This document shows, one piece after another, positions 1 through 14,267 of a stretch of DNA of 64,000 nt. The stretch is from Montifringilla adamsi. Taxonomy: Eukaryota > Chordata > Aves > Passeriformes > Passeridae. The notes beneath the pieces were generated by a model. It made no database searches. It saw nothing but the letters and a program-made list of their open reading frames with translations, and was not told the DNA's origin. The number at the start of each line of letters is the position of its first letter. Position 1 is the first letter of the stretch. Position numbers and translations under genes: made by a program. The stretch spans positions 8,795,609 through 8,859,608 of the forward strand of contig JAGGNK010008337.1 of the NCBI GenBank assembly GCA_017590115.1. The letters are read 5' to 3'.

Positions 1-678
1 TCCTAGCAATGTCTGGAGGTGCTGGAAGAGGACCTGCTGGGGGAGGAAAAGGGGGTTCCTGTGCACGCAGAGCTGGGCTGGCACCCCACCTTGCCCCCAC
101 ACTTGCTGACAGCAGCTAATGGATGGTGGAGATAAGGACAGAAGCTGGTATCTGCCACGTGGGCTGTGCCACAGGGCTGGATAGAGGGCACCAAATTGAG
201 GTAAATCAGAGTCCAATTTATAGTCTTGCTGGCTACAGCTGCAGGGAAGGTTTGAGATACTATTGTTTGAATGTCTGTGCAGCTCTTAAGGTTGCAACCC
301 CTTCATTTGCTTTCTGCCTTAGCTGGGTTTCCTTTTTTTTTTGAGTTTTAAAGTGCTTTCCTGCTGGTGAAAGGCTGAAAGCCCCCAAGGCTTAAGCCTT
401 CTACTGGTTTCAGCAGTTTCTAGGTCTTTGAGCTGGCTGTACTCTGTCCCTGAGCTTTGGGGATGTAGAAAGAGGTTTGGAGCTGAGTCAGTGGCATCTC
501 CACCTGTGGGTTGTTATCCAGCTGAACAGAGCCTGGCAGCTCCCCATGGGCCACAAACCAGATGTTGTGTGGCAGTGATTTAAAGTCTCCGTCATTTAGA
601 GACAAATCAGTGATAACGAGTCTCTTTTTATAGAGAGGGACTTTGAGGCACGGGAAGATTTAATGGCAGATGCTCTGT

Positions 679-754
679 AAAATTAGCTACTTAGCTAACT
701 TTAGCAAAATCTTAGCCAAATTAACTAAAAATGAGCTAAATTCAGCTAAAATCA
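679..754. repeat. Degenerate TTAGCTAA-type cluster
   Basis: Variants of TTAGCTAA, TTAGC and AGCTAAA recur about seven times in 76 bp with irregular spacing, interrupted by A-rich sequence. This is either a decayed simple repeat or a cluster of similar sites. Confidence 0.55.
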
Positions 755-2754
755 TTGGAGAATTGTCAGTCTGGACGGAGGAAAAGCAGAAATTGAAAGG
801 GAAAATGAGGTCTTAGTAGCACTGATGAAGTTGTAACACCAGTTGGTAGTTCAGGAACGTGCCCCTACCTTGGGTGTGCTGCTGAGTTTTGGGTGTCTCA
901 TTGGGACAGATTCTGGATTGGAAGAAATTAAGGTGGATGATGGGAAATTATTTGCAGGGAGATGAGAGTAATTTTCTTGTGGACCTCACTGCTGCCAGGC
1001 TTTTGTGGCTTGAAGCACTTGATGGCTGGCAGCAGGAGGATTTGATGCCTTCATGGTCACCCTCAGCCACAGCTTTTGTAAGAGGAAAAAGAGATGGGGG
1101 GAAAAGTGTCTCATGACTCAGGATGGTATCTTGAGGGCAGAAAAATGGGGCAAAGCATCACTCCTAGGGGAGCTGTGTGTAGCTGTCAGTGCAGAGAGGT
1201 CTGCACCTTCCTGCCTTGTGTCGGAGGCAAAGTGCCTGGTTGGATGGGTCGGGAATGATTCATTTTCTGAGGCTGGGTGTGGAGAAAAAACAGGGCTATT
1301 GTAGTCTTGTGCCCTTGGAAGTGAAATACGAGGAAGGAGAGCTGAAGAAAAGCCTCTGAAGTGGCTGAAGGAGGAGGTGAAAGAGGGTAAGATGAAATCC
1401 AATTCTGTGAGCCTGGCTGTTGGCCAGGAGGATGTGGTGAACTTCTGCTGTGTGCCTCGGGATCTGTCACGACCAGGAGCACTTAGGAGCTATTTTTCCT
1501 CCAGCAGAGCTACATCTTTCTGCAGATGTTAAGTTGACAGAAACAAGACGGATTGTTGCAGAAGTACAAAGGGCTTGGATGTACATTTTTCCCTTTATCC
1601 CAATTATGTTTGAGATAGTTGTAAGCCCTATGGAAAATTATCCCTGGTAGAGGATCTGGTGATGTACTAGTGGCTTTTTGGCTTTTGGCTTTTCCCAGAG
1701 ACAACTCCAGTGGACTAACCAAGGGTGCCAGTGTTATTGGCCAGCAGTGGTGAAGCCACTCCATGGGTCCCCATCTCCTCCTCCATTAGCTAGAAAGCTT
1801 ATGGATCAGGAGGGACCTGAGTTGTGGTTTTGTGCACTGTGCATGCTCGAGCTGGCTCTTCTCTGCCCAGCTTTTTCCAGCCCTTAGAGCTGGCAGAGTC
1901 GTTTTATCAGAGTCATTTTTCCCGAGTGGTGCAGAGTCAGGAGGACACGTGCCAGGGGAAGCCGTGTGGAAGCATCCCTGCCTGCAGCAGTGGGGCTGGG
2001 GACCTGAGGCAAACCGCAGAGCCTGCACTCCTGTAGGGGGTGAGAAGGGAATGCAGAGCTGTGCAGAGTAGTGCAGGGGTTTGCTCAGCATTCCCGGTTG
2101 GCTTCTGGGACAGGAATTACTGTGAGGTTTTCAGGAAAGTGGTCTTGGGAGAAATATGTAGAGGCAGAAATATAAGTAATCTCAGTTTGCAGAGTGTTCT
2201 GATAAACTGATGTCTTCAGGAGTGACAAACAGATCATGCAGTTTTTGTGCTTCCTCCAGGAAAAAACAACCCCTAAATCCCAAAAACTAAACACCCTGCC
2301 ATTTAACGTGGTGGGTAGGGCAAGGAAGAGATGCATCTCTCTGTTTCATTCACTTCCCTCAAGTATGTTATCAGGAAGCATTGTTTAGTTTAAGAATTCA
2401 TTTCTCCTCTCTGGAAACCCTCCACTGACAGCAGACCCTGTGCTGCCTGGGCAGACCCTGGCAGAGGGTTTGGCAGTGTTCAGCATGTGGGTGAATGTGA
2501 CATGCAGTTTCAGTTCAACAGCACTGTGCTGGGCAGGGTGGGCTTGTGTCCCATCCTAACCTTGATCTTGGTTTTCCTCCTGCATCTCCAGTGTGCCCAG
2601 CAGGAATGTGGGGCAGCTGGGACAGCTCTCACAAGCCAGTGGGTTTTTTTTTTTTTTGGTTTTGTGGGTAATAATGAGCTGCCATGGGAAATAGCAGTTT
2701 CTTTTAAAGCAATCTTCTCTACCAAAGTCCCCTTGAATTTAATGAAGACTTAGA

Positions 2755-3140
2755 AAGTTGTTCCTGCAATTTTTACGCTGGCATATAGATATCCATAAAA
2801 GAGCCCTCCCGTAAATGGAACAGAAAGGAAACCATTCATTTTAGCGTCTGTGCATTTATGGATTGATTTTTACAGAATCCTATTAGTTTCACTGCCAGTA
2901 AATGGCATGAGGACTCTATTTCAAGCCAGACAATGTCAAGATATAGAGGTGGGCATTAAATATCATCCCACCTGTTGCTGTTCAGCTATGCTGCTTGTGT
3001 CTGAGCAGAATGTAATGGCAGAGGCCAGGAATGCCAAGTCGATCTCTTCCAGCTCTTTGCTTTGTAAAATCATTAGGAGCCACGATAACATAAGAGGCTG
3101 GCATTACACTGGTTCAACAGCCCATTAAATAGATCTGATC
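2755..3140. promoter_or_regulatory. Candidate conserved noncoding element
   Basis: This is repeat-free AT-rich sequence with few TG or CA decay products and with motifs such as TATCCATAAAAG, TTTATGGATTGATTTTTAC and AATATCATCCCACC. It is proposed only on its texture. Confidence 0.2.
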
Positions 3141-5810
3141 ATTTTTGTGCAAGGCTTTCTTAAAAGCAAAGGAATAAATTCTCTCCTGTAGCTGTTCATG
3201 GTGCTGCTTTTGAGAAAAGAATGATTTATAATGCTCCTCTTAAATAAACAAGTTAGATACAATGAAAAAGACCCCCAACCCCATAAACCACAGACTACTG
3301 CTCTGCCCCAAAACGCAGACAATTTCTAGATTTTTTTTTTCCTCCCCCTCTGTCAGGCAGAGGACAGAACATCCTCTCCCAACCCAGAGAGCTGCTGACA
3401 GCCCAGCTCTACCTGCCCATTTTACACTCTTCCCTCACGTGATGTTTGAGCTGCTGACAGCCAGATGGTTTCATAAACAGCCACCTCTCTTTGGGCCAAG
3501 GGTAGCTCACCTTCCAGTGTCATTACCCAGCTCTCAGATTATTACAAATGAAAACATGCTATTAGTGTAATTTCCATTTCCCCCCTCCCTGTTTAAGCTC
3601 TCTGCTTTGTGCATCCCACTTGATTTTTGGCGGTGTGATGCTTTGATTTTTGTTGGTGGGTGGTTTTACTCTTTGATTTCAACTCCAGCTGCATTTGGTT
3701 TGCAGAATGTGGGGACTTTGCAATTAAAACCAAAACTGAGCCGCACACATTGAAGCAAAGCAGGAAAAGCAAGAGGCTGACACTTTTGAGTATGGCAGAG
3801 GAAGTGGGGGACATTGCTTTGCCGTGGCTGTGCCAGTCTCCTGCTTGGGCAAAGCAAATCTGTGAAGCCTTACTGGACTGTTTGGAAAAGGCAAAGTAAT
3901 GTGGAAGTCATATATGTATATATCCATATGTGTATTTTCTTATATATAGGTTTTCTGTAGCTGAGAAGGAAGGGGTTGTTGCCAAGATCAGTGGTGTAGC
4001 CTCAGATGCCATGTGCTATTTAGGGAGTTGATGCTGCTGGTTCTCAGCCATCTGATCACAGACACAAAAATGTGCTTTGGAGTTGTTTCTCCTGTTGTAC
4101 CTCTGTGGGCTGACCAGGTCACCCCTGCGCTGGTGCTGTTGTTGCAGTGGAGACTCGGAGGATGTCACTTCAGAAAGAGAAAAGAAAGAGGGCCAGAAAA
4201 AAAGAGAAGGGTGTTAATAAAAGAGCCTGACCCTGAGCTTATCCTCTCCCTGGCTGTTAGGCTGCTGCTCGCATCCTTTGTCCAGACAAGGCTGTGTCTT
4301 GCAGGCTGTGGAAGTAGAGAGGTGGACACTGCTGGACGGGATGGACACTGCTGCCCCAAATCCCTGCTGTCCCCCTGCCCATGGCCGGCACCTGCCAGCA
4401 CAGCCTTGCCAGGAGTGTTTTCCTGCCTCAGTGCTGGGGAATGGTTTCTAGAGTTGGAAAAGCATGTGGCTCTTTCCTCCCTGGGCAGCCTTGGGCTTCC
4501 CCAGAGGAGTGAGCAGAGCTGGGCTCTGCCTGGGGGCTGCTGAGACTCGTGGGGAGCCAGCTCAGCTCTGAGCTCCCAAAAGTGCTGCAGATGCTTGCAG
4601 CTTGTCCTTTTTGAGATGTGTAATTTCTGAGTGCAGCAGATGCTGGGAGCCGTGTTTGGTGTGGGTTTGTGCCAGGGCACCTTTAAATTGCAGGGCTGAG
4701 TTCCTGGCAATAATAGGATTTGGCTGTAACATCTGTAGCCTAAATTTCATCCTGTCCCAAGGCTTCTGAGACTAGCTGGAGCTGGATTTTTAAAATTTAA
4801 TTTAATTTTATTATTTTATGCTTGAATTGGACTGTACCCAAAGAGCTGCCACATACACCTGCAGCTCTGGGATAGCCCAGCACCTGGGCTGACAGCTTAT
4901 AGCATATTCCCAGTGGCTTTACATCCCATGGAGAATTTCAGGGTCTCTGTGGGCCAAGCAGTCACTGTTCCACACTTCAGCTGTCCCATCAGGACGTGGA
5001 GAAAGGATGGGGAGGCCTGGGAGAGGCTGTGCTGTGCTCTGGGGGTACAGAGCAGGACACCCTGTGCTCCCGTCACTGCTCAGTGCTTCCCAGTGGGAGG
5101 CCTGGGAATGTGGCCTGGAAGCATGGCTAAAGCTCACTTTGCCACTTACTTCACCCAGTCTGATGGTGAAAAGCAGCTCCCTGGGTAAGGCTGTAATGAA
5201 AGTTATGCTCAAAGCAGGGCTAAAATCTCGTTTCTTTTGCCCTTTAATTATTTAATTTATTTTCTATATTTAACGTGCTTGCTCTTCGTGAGTCAACTGA
5301 ATTTTCATGGTTTTTTTTTTTCTCAAATATTTATCTGTGTTGGCGGAGGGAACATTTTAAAATGAGCTTCTCAGAACTTGCCCTAGATGCCCTAGTGTTT
5401 CTTCTGGCTGCTTCTGCTACGGAGTGGTTACTTGCTCCACATTTCCCACATTTTCCCTGCTGCTTCCAGTGCAGATAAAATGTTAAATGAAAACACAACG
5501 AAGAATTTTAATTTTATCCCTCATCTTCACCACTTGGGAAATAAAAGGTTGGTGGGCTTAGCCTGGTGCTGGCAGCTGAGCCCTGCTCCAGTAGTGCTGG
5601 CTGCCCATTCCTGTTTGGCATTGCTGAAGCTGAGCAGGAGTGAGGGATAAGCCACAGTGAGCCTGCTGGAGCTCAGCTGTGACATGTGAAATAGCAGAGC
5701 CCCTGCCAAATGCCCTGTGGAGGGGAAAACCATCTTGTCCTGGTGTACCAGGATCCTGGTGCCTTTTAGCAGCCTGGATTCGTATTTTAGAATGAGGAGG
5801 CTTTTGCCGC

Positions 5811-5833
5811 TTTTTTTTTTTTTTTTTTTTTTT
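5811..5833. repeat. Poly-T run (23 T)
   Basis: This is an uninterrupted T run. No flanking SINE or LINE body was recognised on either side. Confidence 0.95.
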
Positions 5834-6829
5834 GTAGTCCTATTTAAGTAGGGAGGCAGAGGACAGGACTGTTGAACAGCCTTTTCTGGGTAACTTGTGA
5901 GGACAAGCAGGGTGTTGCCATGTGAATTGACAGCAAATCCTGCCTATTTTTGCTCCTTGCCATCTTTGAGAGCTGGAAATGGTGCAGGGGGGGAGGGGGG
6001 GCACAAGGTGATGGCTCCTCTGTGAGAAATAGCCTTAGGCTGCTCAGTCTGGGATGGAGGGGTTGTGCTGCAGAAAAGTCATTAATGGCAGACAACTGGT
6101 GGATAGGAAATAGCTCCCATGTCTTCCTGGACAAAATCTGGGATTGTCAAAGAAAGCTGGCAGGGGCAGGTTCAGTGTGCTGGGACATAAGCTGCTTGTG
6201 GAGCCCAGTACAACTGCATTTTCTGGATGCTGAAAAGTCTGGCTGGGTTTAGCAGTGGCTGGACAGGATGCATGGGAAAAAGGTCTAGACAAGTGTTAAA
6301 TGAGATCTTCTTTTCCTCCTGCTCTTCTGAACACCACCTTTCCTCAGCTCAGCAGTTTTAGAGCTGGGTGGTCCAGCTGGATCCAGCTGAGCCCCTGCCA
6401 GTGCAGGCAGCTGGGCAGATGTTTCTGTGCCTATCTAGGACAGGGAGGAGGCTGCATCCCTGCTGGGGCTGCTGTGCATCCTGCTCAGGAGCTTAAAGCA
6501 GTGCTTCCCAGGGCCAGAGCACAGCACAGACCATTAGTCTTGCTGAGTACAGCTATGATTGTGCTTAGCACTGCCTTCCTATCTCTCCTGGCTGAACCAT
6601 AGAGCACTTTGCAATGATTAATTCAGCATGAAACTCTTAAGTGAGCATTATTGCCCCGTGTTAAAGCAGACATAAAGGTCGCTGGCAGAGCAGGAGCAGA
6701 AACTCTCTGCCATACAGATGTTCACCAGCCTGGCTGTCTGCAGCCACCAGTACATCCCACTGGCCTTCTTTTGTCTCAGCACTCTTTTAGGTCCATTTTG
6801 TTGCCCTTAGATATTGTTCCTTTTGCTGC

Positions 6830-6862
6830 AAAAAAAAAAAAAAAAGGGGGGGGGGGGGGGGG
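6830..6862. repeat. A16-G17 homopolymer tract
   Basis: Sixteen A are followed directly by seventeen G. Such tracts are prone to length change and sequencing error. The poly-G part could form a G-quadruplex. Confidence 0.9.
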
Positions 6863-6993
6863 ATGAATTCAGATGCTGAGCTGTACCCAGTAGTTTGGGA
6901 TTAAAACTCTCTTTGACTGCATAGATGAAAAGTCCTGGCTTGTGTAACCAGTTATTTCTGGTGCATCTCTCCAGGCGTCTGCCTTGATGTGGG

Positions 6994-7020
6994 CAGCAGC
7001 AGCAGCAGCATATGCTGCTG
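6994..7020. repeat. Short CAG repeat merging into an 18-bp palindrome
   Basis: Five CAG units (from 6994) run into CAGCAGCATATGCTGCTG (7003-7020), which is its own reverse complement. Confidence 0.9.
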
Positions 7021-10000
7021 GCTGCACAGGGACCAGTGCTGTCACCATCTGTGTGCAGGCTTGCTGGGGCAGTGGCAAGCATTGCTGCTGGGGCTCTGTG
7101 CCTCTGCCTTTCCCAGGGCCCTGCATGAGCCAGGGGCAGGTCATCCAGCTCAGAGCTGGGAGCCTGTGGTGCTGTGTCCAGAGCTCCTAACATCTCATGA
7201 GAGTTTTTTCTTCTTCGGGCTCTAGTGAGGGTATAAAGATTATGAAAGCTGGAGCTTGTGCTCTGAAGGTGCCTTTACAACAGTAAATCAAATATAAATG
7301 CAGTCAGGTGGATTTTTTACAGCCATCATGACCAGTGCTGGTTGAGAGGCCTTATGCACAGCTGATAGGACTTTTACACTGGCTGCTGTGTTTTTGGGCA
7401 AGATCATGGAGTAGCATGTCTGCTGCTTGGCACATTTTCTCTATCCACATGGTTTCTGTTCTTCCCTTAGGTGGTGTGGCTTTTGCTTGCTCCAGGATGC
7501 CTCTCAAGGCCTGAGTGTACCCCCAGGCATCTTCTCCCTTCCATTTGAAGGCACACTGTGACTGGTGCCAAGGGTTGGGGTAGTGAGGGGAGAGAGACAG
7601 GCCTGGAGCTGGAAGAGAAGAGCTGCTGGAGTGTGTAGGAGAGGGTAAGGATGGAAAAAGATCTATGAGAAAAAACAAACCCAGTGGATGCCTAACATTA
7701 AGAGAAGCAGCATCAACAACTTGAGGCTTGCCTTGTGCTTTCAGGACCATCCAGACAATAGAAGGTTGTGTTTCATCTCTGGTTAGACAGGCCTAGCAGG
7801 GGTGGTGTGAGACACTTACCTTCAGTGGCATGAGCCTCCTTTGCAGTTTCTACTCCCCTGGTTTCCACCAGGAAGCCCAGCTGAGCAGACATGGCTCCTC
7901 AGCAAGGAGATTCCCTTCCCATGTAGCTGTGGCCCATCAGGCACTGTGTATCCAAACTTGCAGGAAGAGAAGTTGCATTAACCAGGTTTCAGCCATATCC
8001 TTCCTTTCCTCGCCTGCCTGGCCAGAGTTTGCCAGCATCTTGTTTCCCTCTGGCTGGAAAGACTGGCTCCTCATTTCCTTGCAGCTACTGCCAGCAGCAA
8101 ACACAACCTGATTTGTATTATCCCATGTCTGATCCCACCTAATCCTTAATGCAGCTCTGCAGGCAAGGGCAGTGTGTTGCTGCTGGAGCAGGAGGGATCA
8201 AAGGCATGTGGGTTGGGATGTGGCCCAGATGGGCGATGGGGCTGCCTAAATGTGGGTCCAGCCTCTGCTCTCCACTCCTTGTGTCACATGGGGGTCTTCC
8301 CTCCCTTCCCACGGCTTTCTGAGGGCAGGGAGCTTTGCCTTCAGCAGATTGTGCACAGCTGCTGGTGGAGCTGATGTGTCCACCCAGAATGAGATGCCCT
8401 CCATGGAAGCGAGTGTGGGGCTGTTCCAAAGCTGACTTTTTGGGTTTGGAGGCCCTGGATGTGTTGCCTATCTGCCTATCAGCTTATTTCTGGTGGTTGG
8501 GTGGACAAGCCTTGTGTGGTGACACTTCTGTGCTGCCTAGGCCACTAAGAGGAACATGTGTTGTCTTGCCACCCAGCCATGCTGGAAAAAGCTGAACTGT
8601 GCCCACGACCATTTCCACTGTCCAAGCCTGACGCTGCCAAAGCATGAAGACCCAGGAGATTTAGGGCAGCTTATTTCTCCCTGGATTTGAGCTTTGCTGC
8701 TGGCTTGTGTTGTGATTGCTCTGCTTGCCCACATGCATCTTGTGATGAATTGTCACCTACAGGACTGCCCTGGTGTCTGCATGAAAGGGGATGAGGTTTG
8801 GGGGTTTGAGACACTGAGATATGTGGCAGGGCTTGCTGCCCCCACAGTGTGTGGAATTGTGGAGCTTAATGGATGCATGCCATGAGCCATACTGCCTGGG
8901 TGGAGGAAATCTCTTCCTGTGTCAGGCAAGGGGACTGGTCCAAGCCCAAGCAGGAGATGCTCACCAAGACTTCCATACTGTGTTTTCATGACTGAGGACT
9001 TCTAAAATGCTCTTTTCCTTATTGCAGTGAAATGTGTGTTTGTATGTGACAGAGAGAGAATCAGTGCCAAATGCAGATTTTTTTTTTTTTTTAATGATAA
9101 TAACAGCAAAGCTCAATGCTAGCTCCTGATATCCATCCAGATCCCCATGGTCTTGAATGTTTTGAGTTTTCTGCCTCAGGAGGCTTAGCATGGGTTTGGT
9201 TTTTTATGATGACCATGCTGTGGCTTCCGTGCCCAGACGTGGCTCTGCTCAGGGTTTTCCCATGCAAGCAGCAGGGCTGTGCTGCTGGAGGATGCCAGAG
9301 CCTGGAGATCTGCCTGTCATCTGCCTGGCCAGGCCACACCAGCCATGTCCTGCTTCTCTTTTTCCCCATCCCCAGCCAAGCCTGCATCAGTCCAAGGCAC
9401 AGCAGTTGAGGCTCCTGCAGAGCCTGTGCTCACAGCTGGCCAGGACCCACAGTCCTTCCCCAGCAGGTTTGATTATTTTCAAACTTGCCATCCCTTCCTA
9501 GGGTGCATTTCTCACTAGCCAGCACTGATTTTTTTTATTTCTATTACTGAGCTGAGATAGAGGAAGGCTGGGCTGACACATATGCTCTAAATTATGCTGC
9601 TGTATCTCCGGTGCTGTCAGTCATGGCGTCCCCAGACTGAGGATCTTGCAGACACTCCAGCAGCAGGCACCTGAGGATCAAAGGTTTAGATCCGTTCTTG
9701 CTGTCACAAATGTTTTATATCTAGTTTCTCCTTGAGGGGAGGATGGGCTGGTATATCTGAGGAGTACACGCACCCTGGAGCATCGTTGCTGTGACCTGGG
9801 CTTCATCTCCCTGTGCCTGTGTGTTGAGGACCAGCTCTGGGCTACAGAAAAACCTTCCTCTGCAAAATGTGCGTGTTAAGATGAGGACATGGATCACCAG
9901 TGCTTTATGACAGGGGGATGGTGTCTGACAGGCAGGCGCTGGCAGGTCCTGAGCTCCAGCTGAGCCCTGAGAGTTCACCCCATAGGTCAGCACCCCACAG

Positions 10001-13000
10001 CCTCTGCTGCCTCTGCATCCTCCTCCATCATGTGTGTTAGGGTAGCTCTCATGTTTCCCAATGATGCTTTAAAATCTATTGGAGAAGCCGTGCTTTGACC
10101 AGGAATTTCTCCACTGCTGCCACAATTGCTGCTTGGTATGGTTTGGGCTGGGCTGGGCTGCAGCACATCACTGCACAGTGGGCATGTGGCAGGAGGGCTC
10201 TCTGCAAGGGCTCGGGGCATTTTGGTTAGTCACCAGAAAGGGTTTTCCTCTGCTCTTCTCACTCTGCTAGGGATGAGAGGTGGGAAAAGTGAATAAAAGC
10301 CCTTGTATTGGAGCTGCTCAGTGCAGGCCATGCTCCCACCCAGTGGGAGCCTTGTGACTTACCTGTAGGAGCAGGAAGCTGAGGCATGGCTGGAGGGAGT
10401 CCAGGGCTTTTCCAGAACTGGAAATCAAGTGCAGAAGTGGGGAGTTTAGTCTGACAGCATTTCTTATCCTTGCTGAGCTTCTTCCTTGGAGCAGGTCGTG
10501 CCTTGGTGCTGTCTTGGTACATCTCTGCTCCCCAAAGCAGTTAGCTGTCAGAGGGAGGGGGAAGGGTGAAGCTGGTGAATTCTTAGAGGCAGCTAAAGCC
10601 ATGCGTGTAACTGTCCTGTGTGTTTGCAATTACTGAATTATTGTTTAACACCTATTTTTACGATATATGTGCTTTTTTATAACCTTTCCCTCCCTTGGAG
10701 ACACTTCACATTGATATGCTGGTGTTACCGTCACCCCTCGTTGCTGCCTGCCTTGGAGGGGTGGCAGCTCAGAGAAGGGTAGTAGCATTAGTTTCTAAAG
10801 CTGTGTAAAGATCCTCATGGAAGCAATTACCAGATGGATTACCCCTGGCTTTGCTGCTGTGAAAAGGCCATGTTGGGTCGAGGATGCTGACTATATTAAC
10901 AGCACGATCCCTTCCTTCTTGGGAGGAGTGGTTGGGATTAACCTCCTGATTTTTAAAGGGCTGGGTTCAAAGAAGGACGTTCAGAGCAGGGATCTGCCTG
11001 GCTGGCTCCTTTATTCTTCCCTCCCTGTTCCCTTTTCCCTTTCCTTTCCCTTGGTGTGCCTCGTCCCGGGCTGTCCTCTGGCACGTGGGAGCCATAGCTC
11101 CACGGGGAAGGGGAAGACCTTCCCTGACCCCTGAGATGCTCCAGCTCTGTGGTTTGGTAAGAGTTTTGGCTGTTAAGCAGGAGGAGGAGCAAAGCTCAGC
11201 TGGAGACTGAGGACAGCTATGGGCTCCTAAGTACTAAATCATCTGCTGCTCCTGCTGAAGCCTGAGAAGGCTGGTTCGACCTTCATGGCTGGGAAGCAGC
11301 TCATGTCTGTCCTGAAAGGCACAGAAGAAAAACAAAACATTGTCTGTCCATGTAGGAACTCCCTTTTGCCACTTTATTTACCCACCATCGCTCTGGGCTC
11401 TTCTCAATATATTTGACCTCTTGTGATCCTGGGAATGTGCTGAGCCTGGCTGGTGTGGGGGCACACATGGGATATTGCCTTAATTTCTTTCCCAATTAGT
11501 GCCCTTTGTAATTGGTGATGACCTTTGGGGAGCAGCTCTTGCACTCACCCACACCCCGGGCATGCAGCCAGCAGAGGATGGCACTGAGTGGGGGCAGTGG
11601 GCTGGGGAGGGGCTGCCTGTGGGGCACCAGTTCATGTGGCACCATGGCCCCAAAGATGCTCTTTGGCATCTCCTGGCACCCTGGTGAGCCCAGAGAAGGT
11701 TGCTGAGGGGATCCCCTTTGGCAAGGGCAAAGGCATTTTTGGGAATTAGCAGGTGGAGAACGATGGGGAGAGCCCAGGGGAGCTGTGGGTATCCCACTGC
11801 TGATGGGAATGGCAGTGGGAGTACTGGTGGGAGACTGCTCCCATCAGTCATTGTTGGGAATTGATGCTCAACTCATTGCGGAGCTGCTGCCAGTCCAGAT
11901 GTTTTCCACTTATTTTGGATTTTTAAAACCTAAAATCTTATAATATAAAAATTTCAGTGAAAGCAGAGACTCTTAAAATGTATTTTGTCTGGTTTGCCAT
12001 CCAGAATTACCATTTGTAAACCCATTAGAGGGGTTCACAGGTGCCAGTGGACTTGGACTGGCATTGCTCATCCTTTTCTTGAGGCTGTGGGAAAACCCAG
12101 AAGACCATTTTTGGACAGAAATTTGGGGAGACTGATGCAGCCCAAGCACAAGCAGTTGAACTGAGAAGTCCTGCAGCATCCCAGGAGAGCTGTGGGCAGG
12201 CGTAGGAGGAAATGACCAAAACTCCTCTACATCTTTCTGCTTGACTCCCAGTACAGACAGAGCTGCTGGGTCTTCTCTTTTGTCCAGTCAGCAGCTTGGT
12301 TTGTGCTGACCTCCTAAATATTCAGCTCATTATACACTCCAAAGTATAAATAAAACAGAAGCAGGCAGCAATATCCTCCAGGAGGATATAATCGGCTTCC
12401 TTTCCTTTTTAATTACACAGGATTTGTCTCCATGTGTCAGGCTATCCTATGGGCTAATTTGTAATTTTAAAGAGATAAGATCTTTGTTCTTTATGTAGTG
12501 AGACTCTTATGAACACACCTGATTTTGGGGGTCCAAGATGAAAGAGCATTCTTTGTAGGTGGAAATGCAAGGAATTCTGTTGCTGGATGTTGTTTTTAGA
12601 GGTCAGTGGCCTGGATCCTGCATTCTTTTCCATCGTCACGGAGAGGCAGGAGGTTCTTCGCTATGCTGGAGATGGTGAGGGTCACTATGGGAATTCCTGG
12701 GGTCTGTCTGGGGTGTGTGATGCTGGCTGCTAGCCTGTCCCTGTGTAGAGGCAGGATGGTGGCCTGGTGCTACAGCCAGTGGGTAGGAGCATTGTCCACG
12801 TACGGAGCTCTGGCTCTGGCTGCCTGTGGGAGATGTGGATATATTTTAACCTGGCACCGCTGCCAGTGCAGCAGTTGCTTGCTGATAAGTGTAGTGTGAA
12901 CTCTGAGCTGACTTGTTTTCTCCTAAGGGAAGCCCTTGAAACAAAATTTGGCTTTTCATCAAAGCAATGAATCTGTCATCTTTCCCTCTGTGCAGCTCAG

Positions 13001-14267
13001 AGTCCCCTGCTCCTGATTTGCGAATAAATTCCCCATTTTGGTGGCTGCCCTGGCCATCCATTTTAAAATTAAAGCTTTGGTGCCCTTACTGGAAAAAGCA
13101 TCAGTAATTCTCCAGTGGCTTTTCATGCTGTTATATTTGGCTGGAGAATTCAACAGATTTAAGCCTCTGGAGGGTGTTTCAGACCAGATATATTGTTTAC
13201 CACAGATACAGACAAGAAGATAGACAAATTGCTGGTTCTACCTGTGATTGACTTAATGGTGGCCCAGATTTCTTAGCCCTGGGTCAGCTGCTTGCACTGA
13301 CTCAGTGGCCCACAACCTGAGCTGATGCCAGTTCAGTGCAGGGACAACCGGAGGAAGAGGCTGAAGAGCCTTCTCCAAGGCCTTGAGGGGGATGTTTCCA
13401 TCTAGGCTGAAGTTGCAGCTGTACTTTCTGAGGGTCAAGTCTTCTTCCAGTTGTTGAAGGTCACATCTATTTCCATGGCCTCTTTCCAGCCTTTGTCACT
13501 CCTGTTGCCTGATGTAGCATGTGCCTTGATTGTGTAAATGTGTGTGTGCACCACAGGAGAGATCCAGGCTCTGCCCACACAGGAGGTGGTGAGCACCAAG
13601 GGCAGAAAAGGTGGGGACAGTGTGGTCTTGGCCCCAGGGCCAAGTGAGAAACTGGGACGCTGAGAGGTCCTCAAGGACTTGTGCTCCCTGCTGAGCCAGC
13701 AGAGGAGGAGGAGATGCTCCATCCTTTGAAGATGGAGCAGAATGCCTGTAGATGTGCATGAGCAGGAAAGGGTCAGTGGCAATGAGAAGCTTGATAGTGA
13801 ATGTTCAAAGCTTCTCCAGGGACCCCAGCTGGAGGGCAGGCTTTGCTGGAGAAGTGCTTTGCTTTAATTAGGTATCTGTATTAATATTTTATTTGATTTT
13901 TCTTTTGTTTTGTTCTTTCTTCCCCCAAAGTGGGGTCAGAACAGACTCAGATCTGAAGCTTTTCCTTGAGAGACGAAAAAAATCACCTCCAGGCAGGGGG
14001 AGGTGCTGGTCCTTTTGGGAGCAGAGTGGGATCTGCTGTGTCTCCCCATGGGGTCACAGAGGAGCTGCCACCAAGGTGCTCATGCATGCTGTGCCCAGGT
14101 TCCAGTGCAGGAGGAAGAGGAGTTTCACAGCCCTCAAATAAATGAACTGGAGCTAAAATCTCCATGGGTCAGAAAAGTAATTAGGGCAAATCGTGGTCAG
14201 GGCCGGAGCTGCCTCCATTCCCAGAGTGTGGTGTGTGTCAGCACAAAGCAGGGACCCTGAGCCAGTG

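Noticed and set aside
5988..6001. Possible G-quadruplex run
   Set aside because: Two G runs split by a single A, with no regular four-run pattern and no promoter context.
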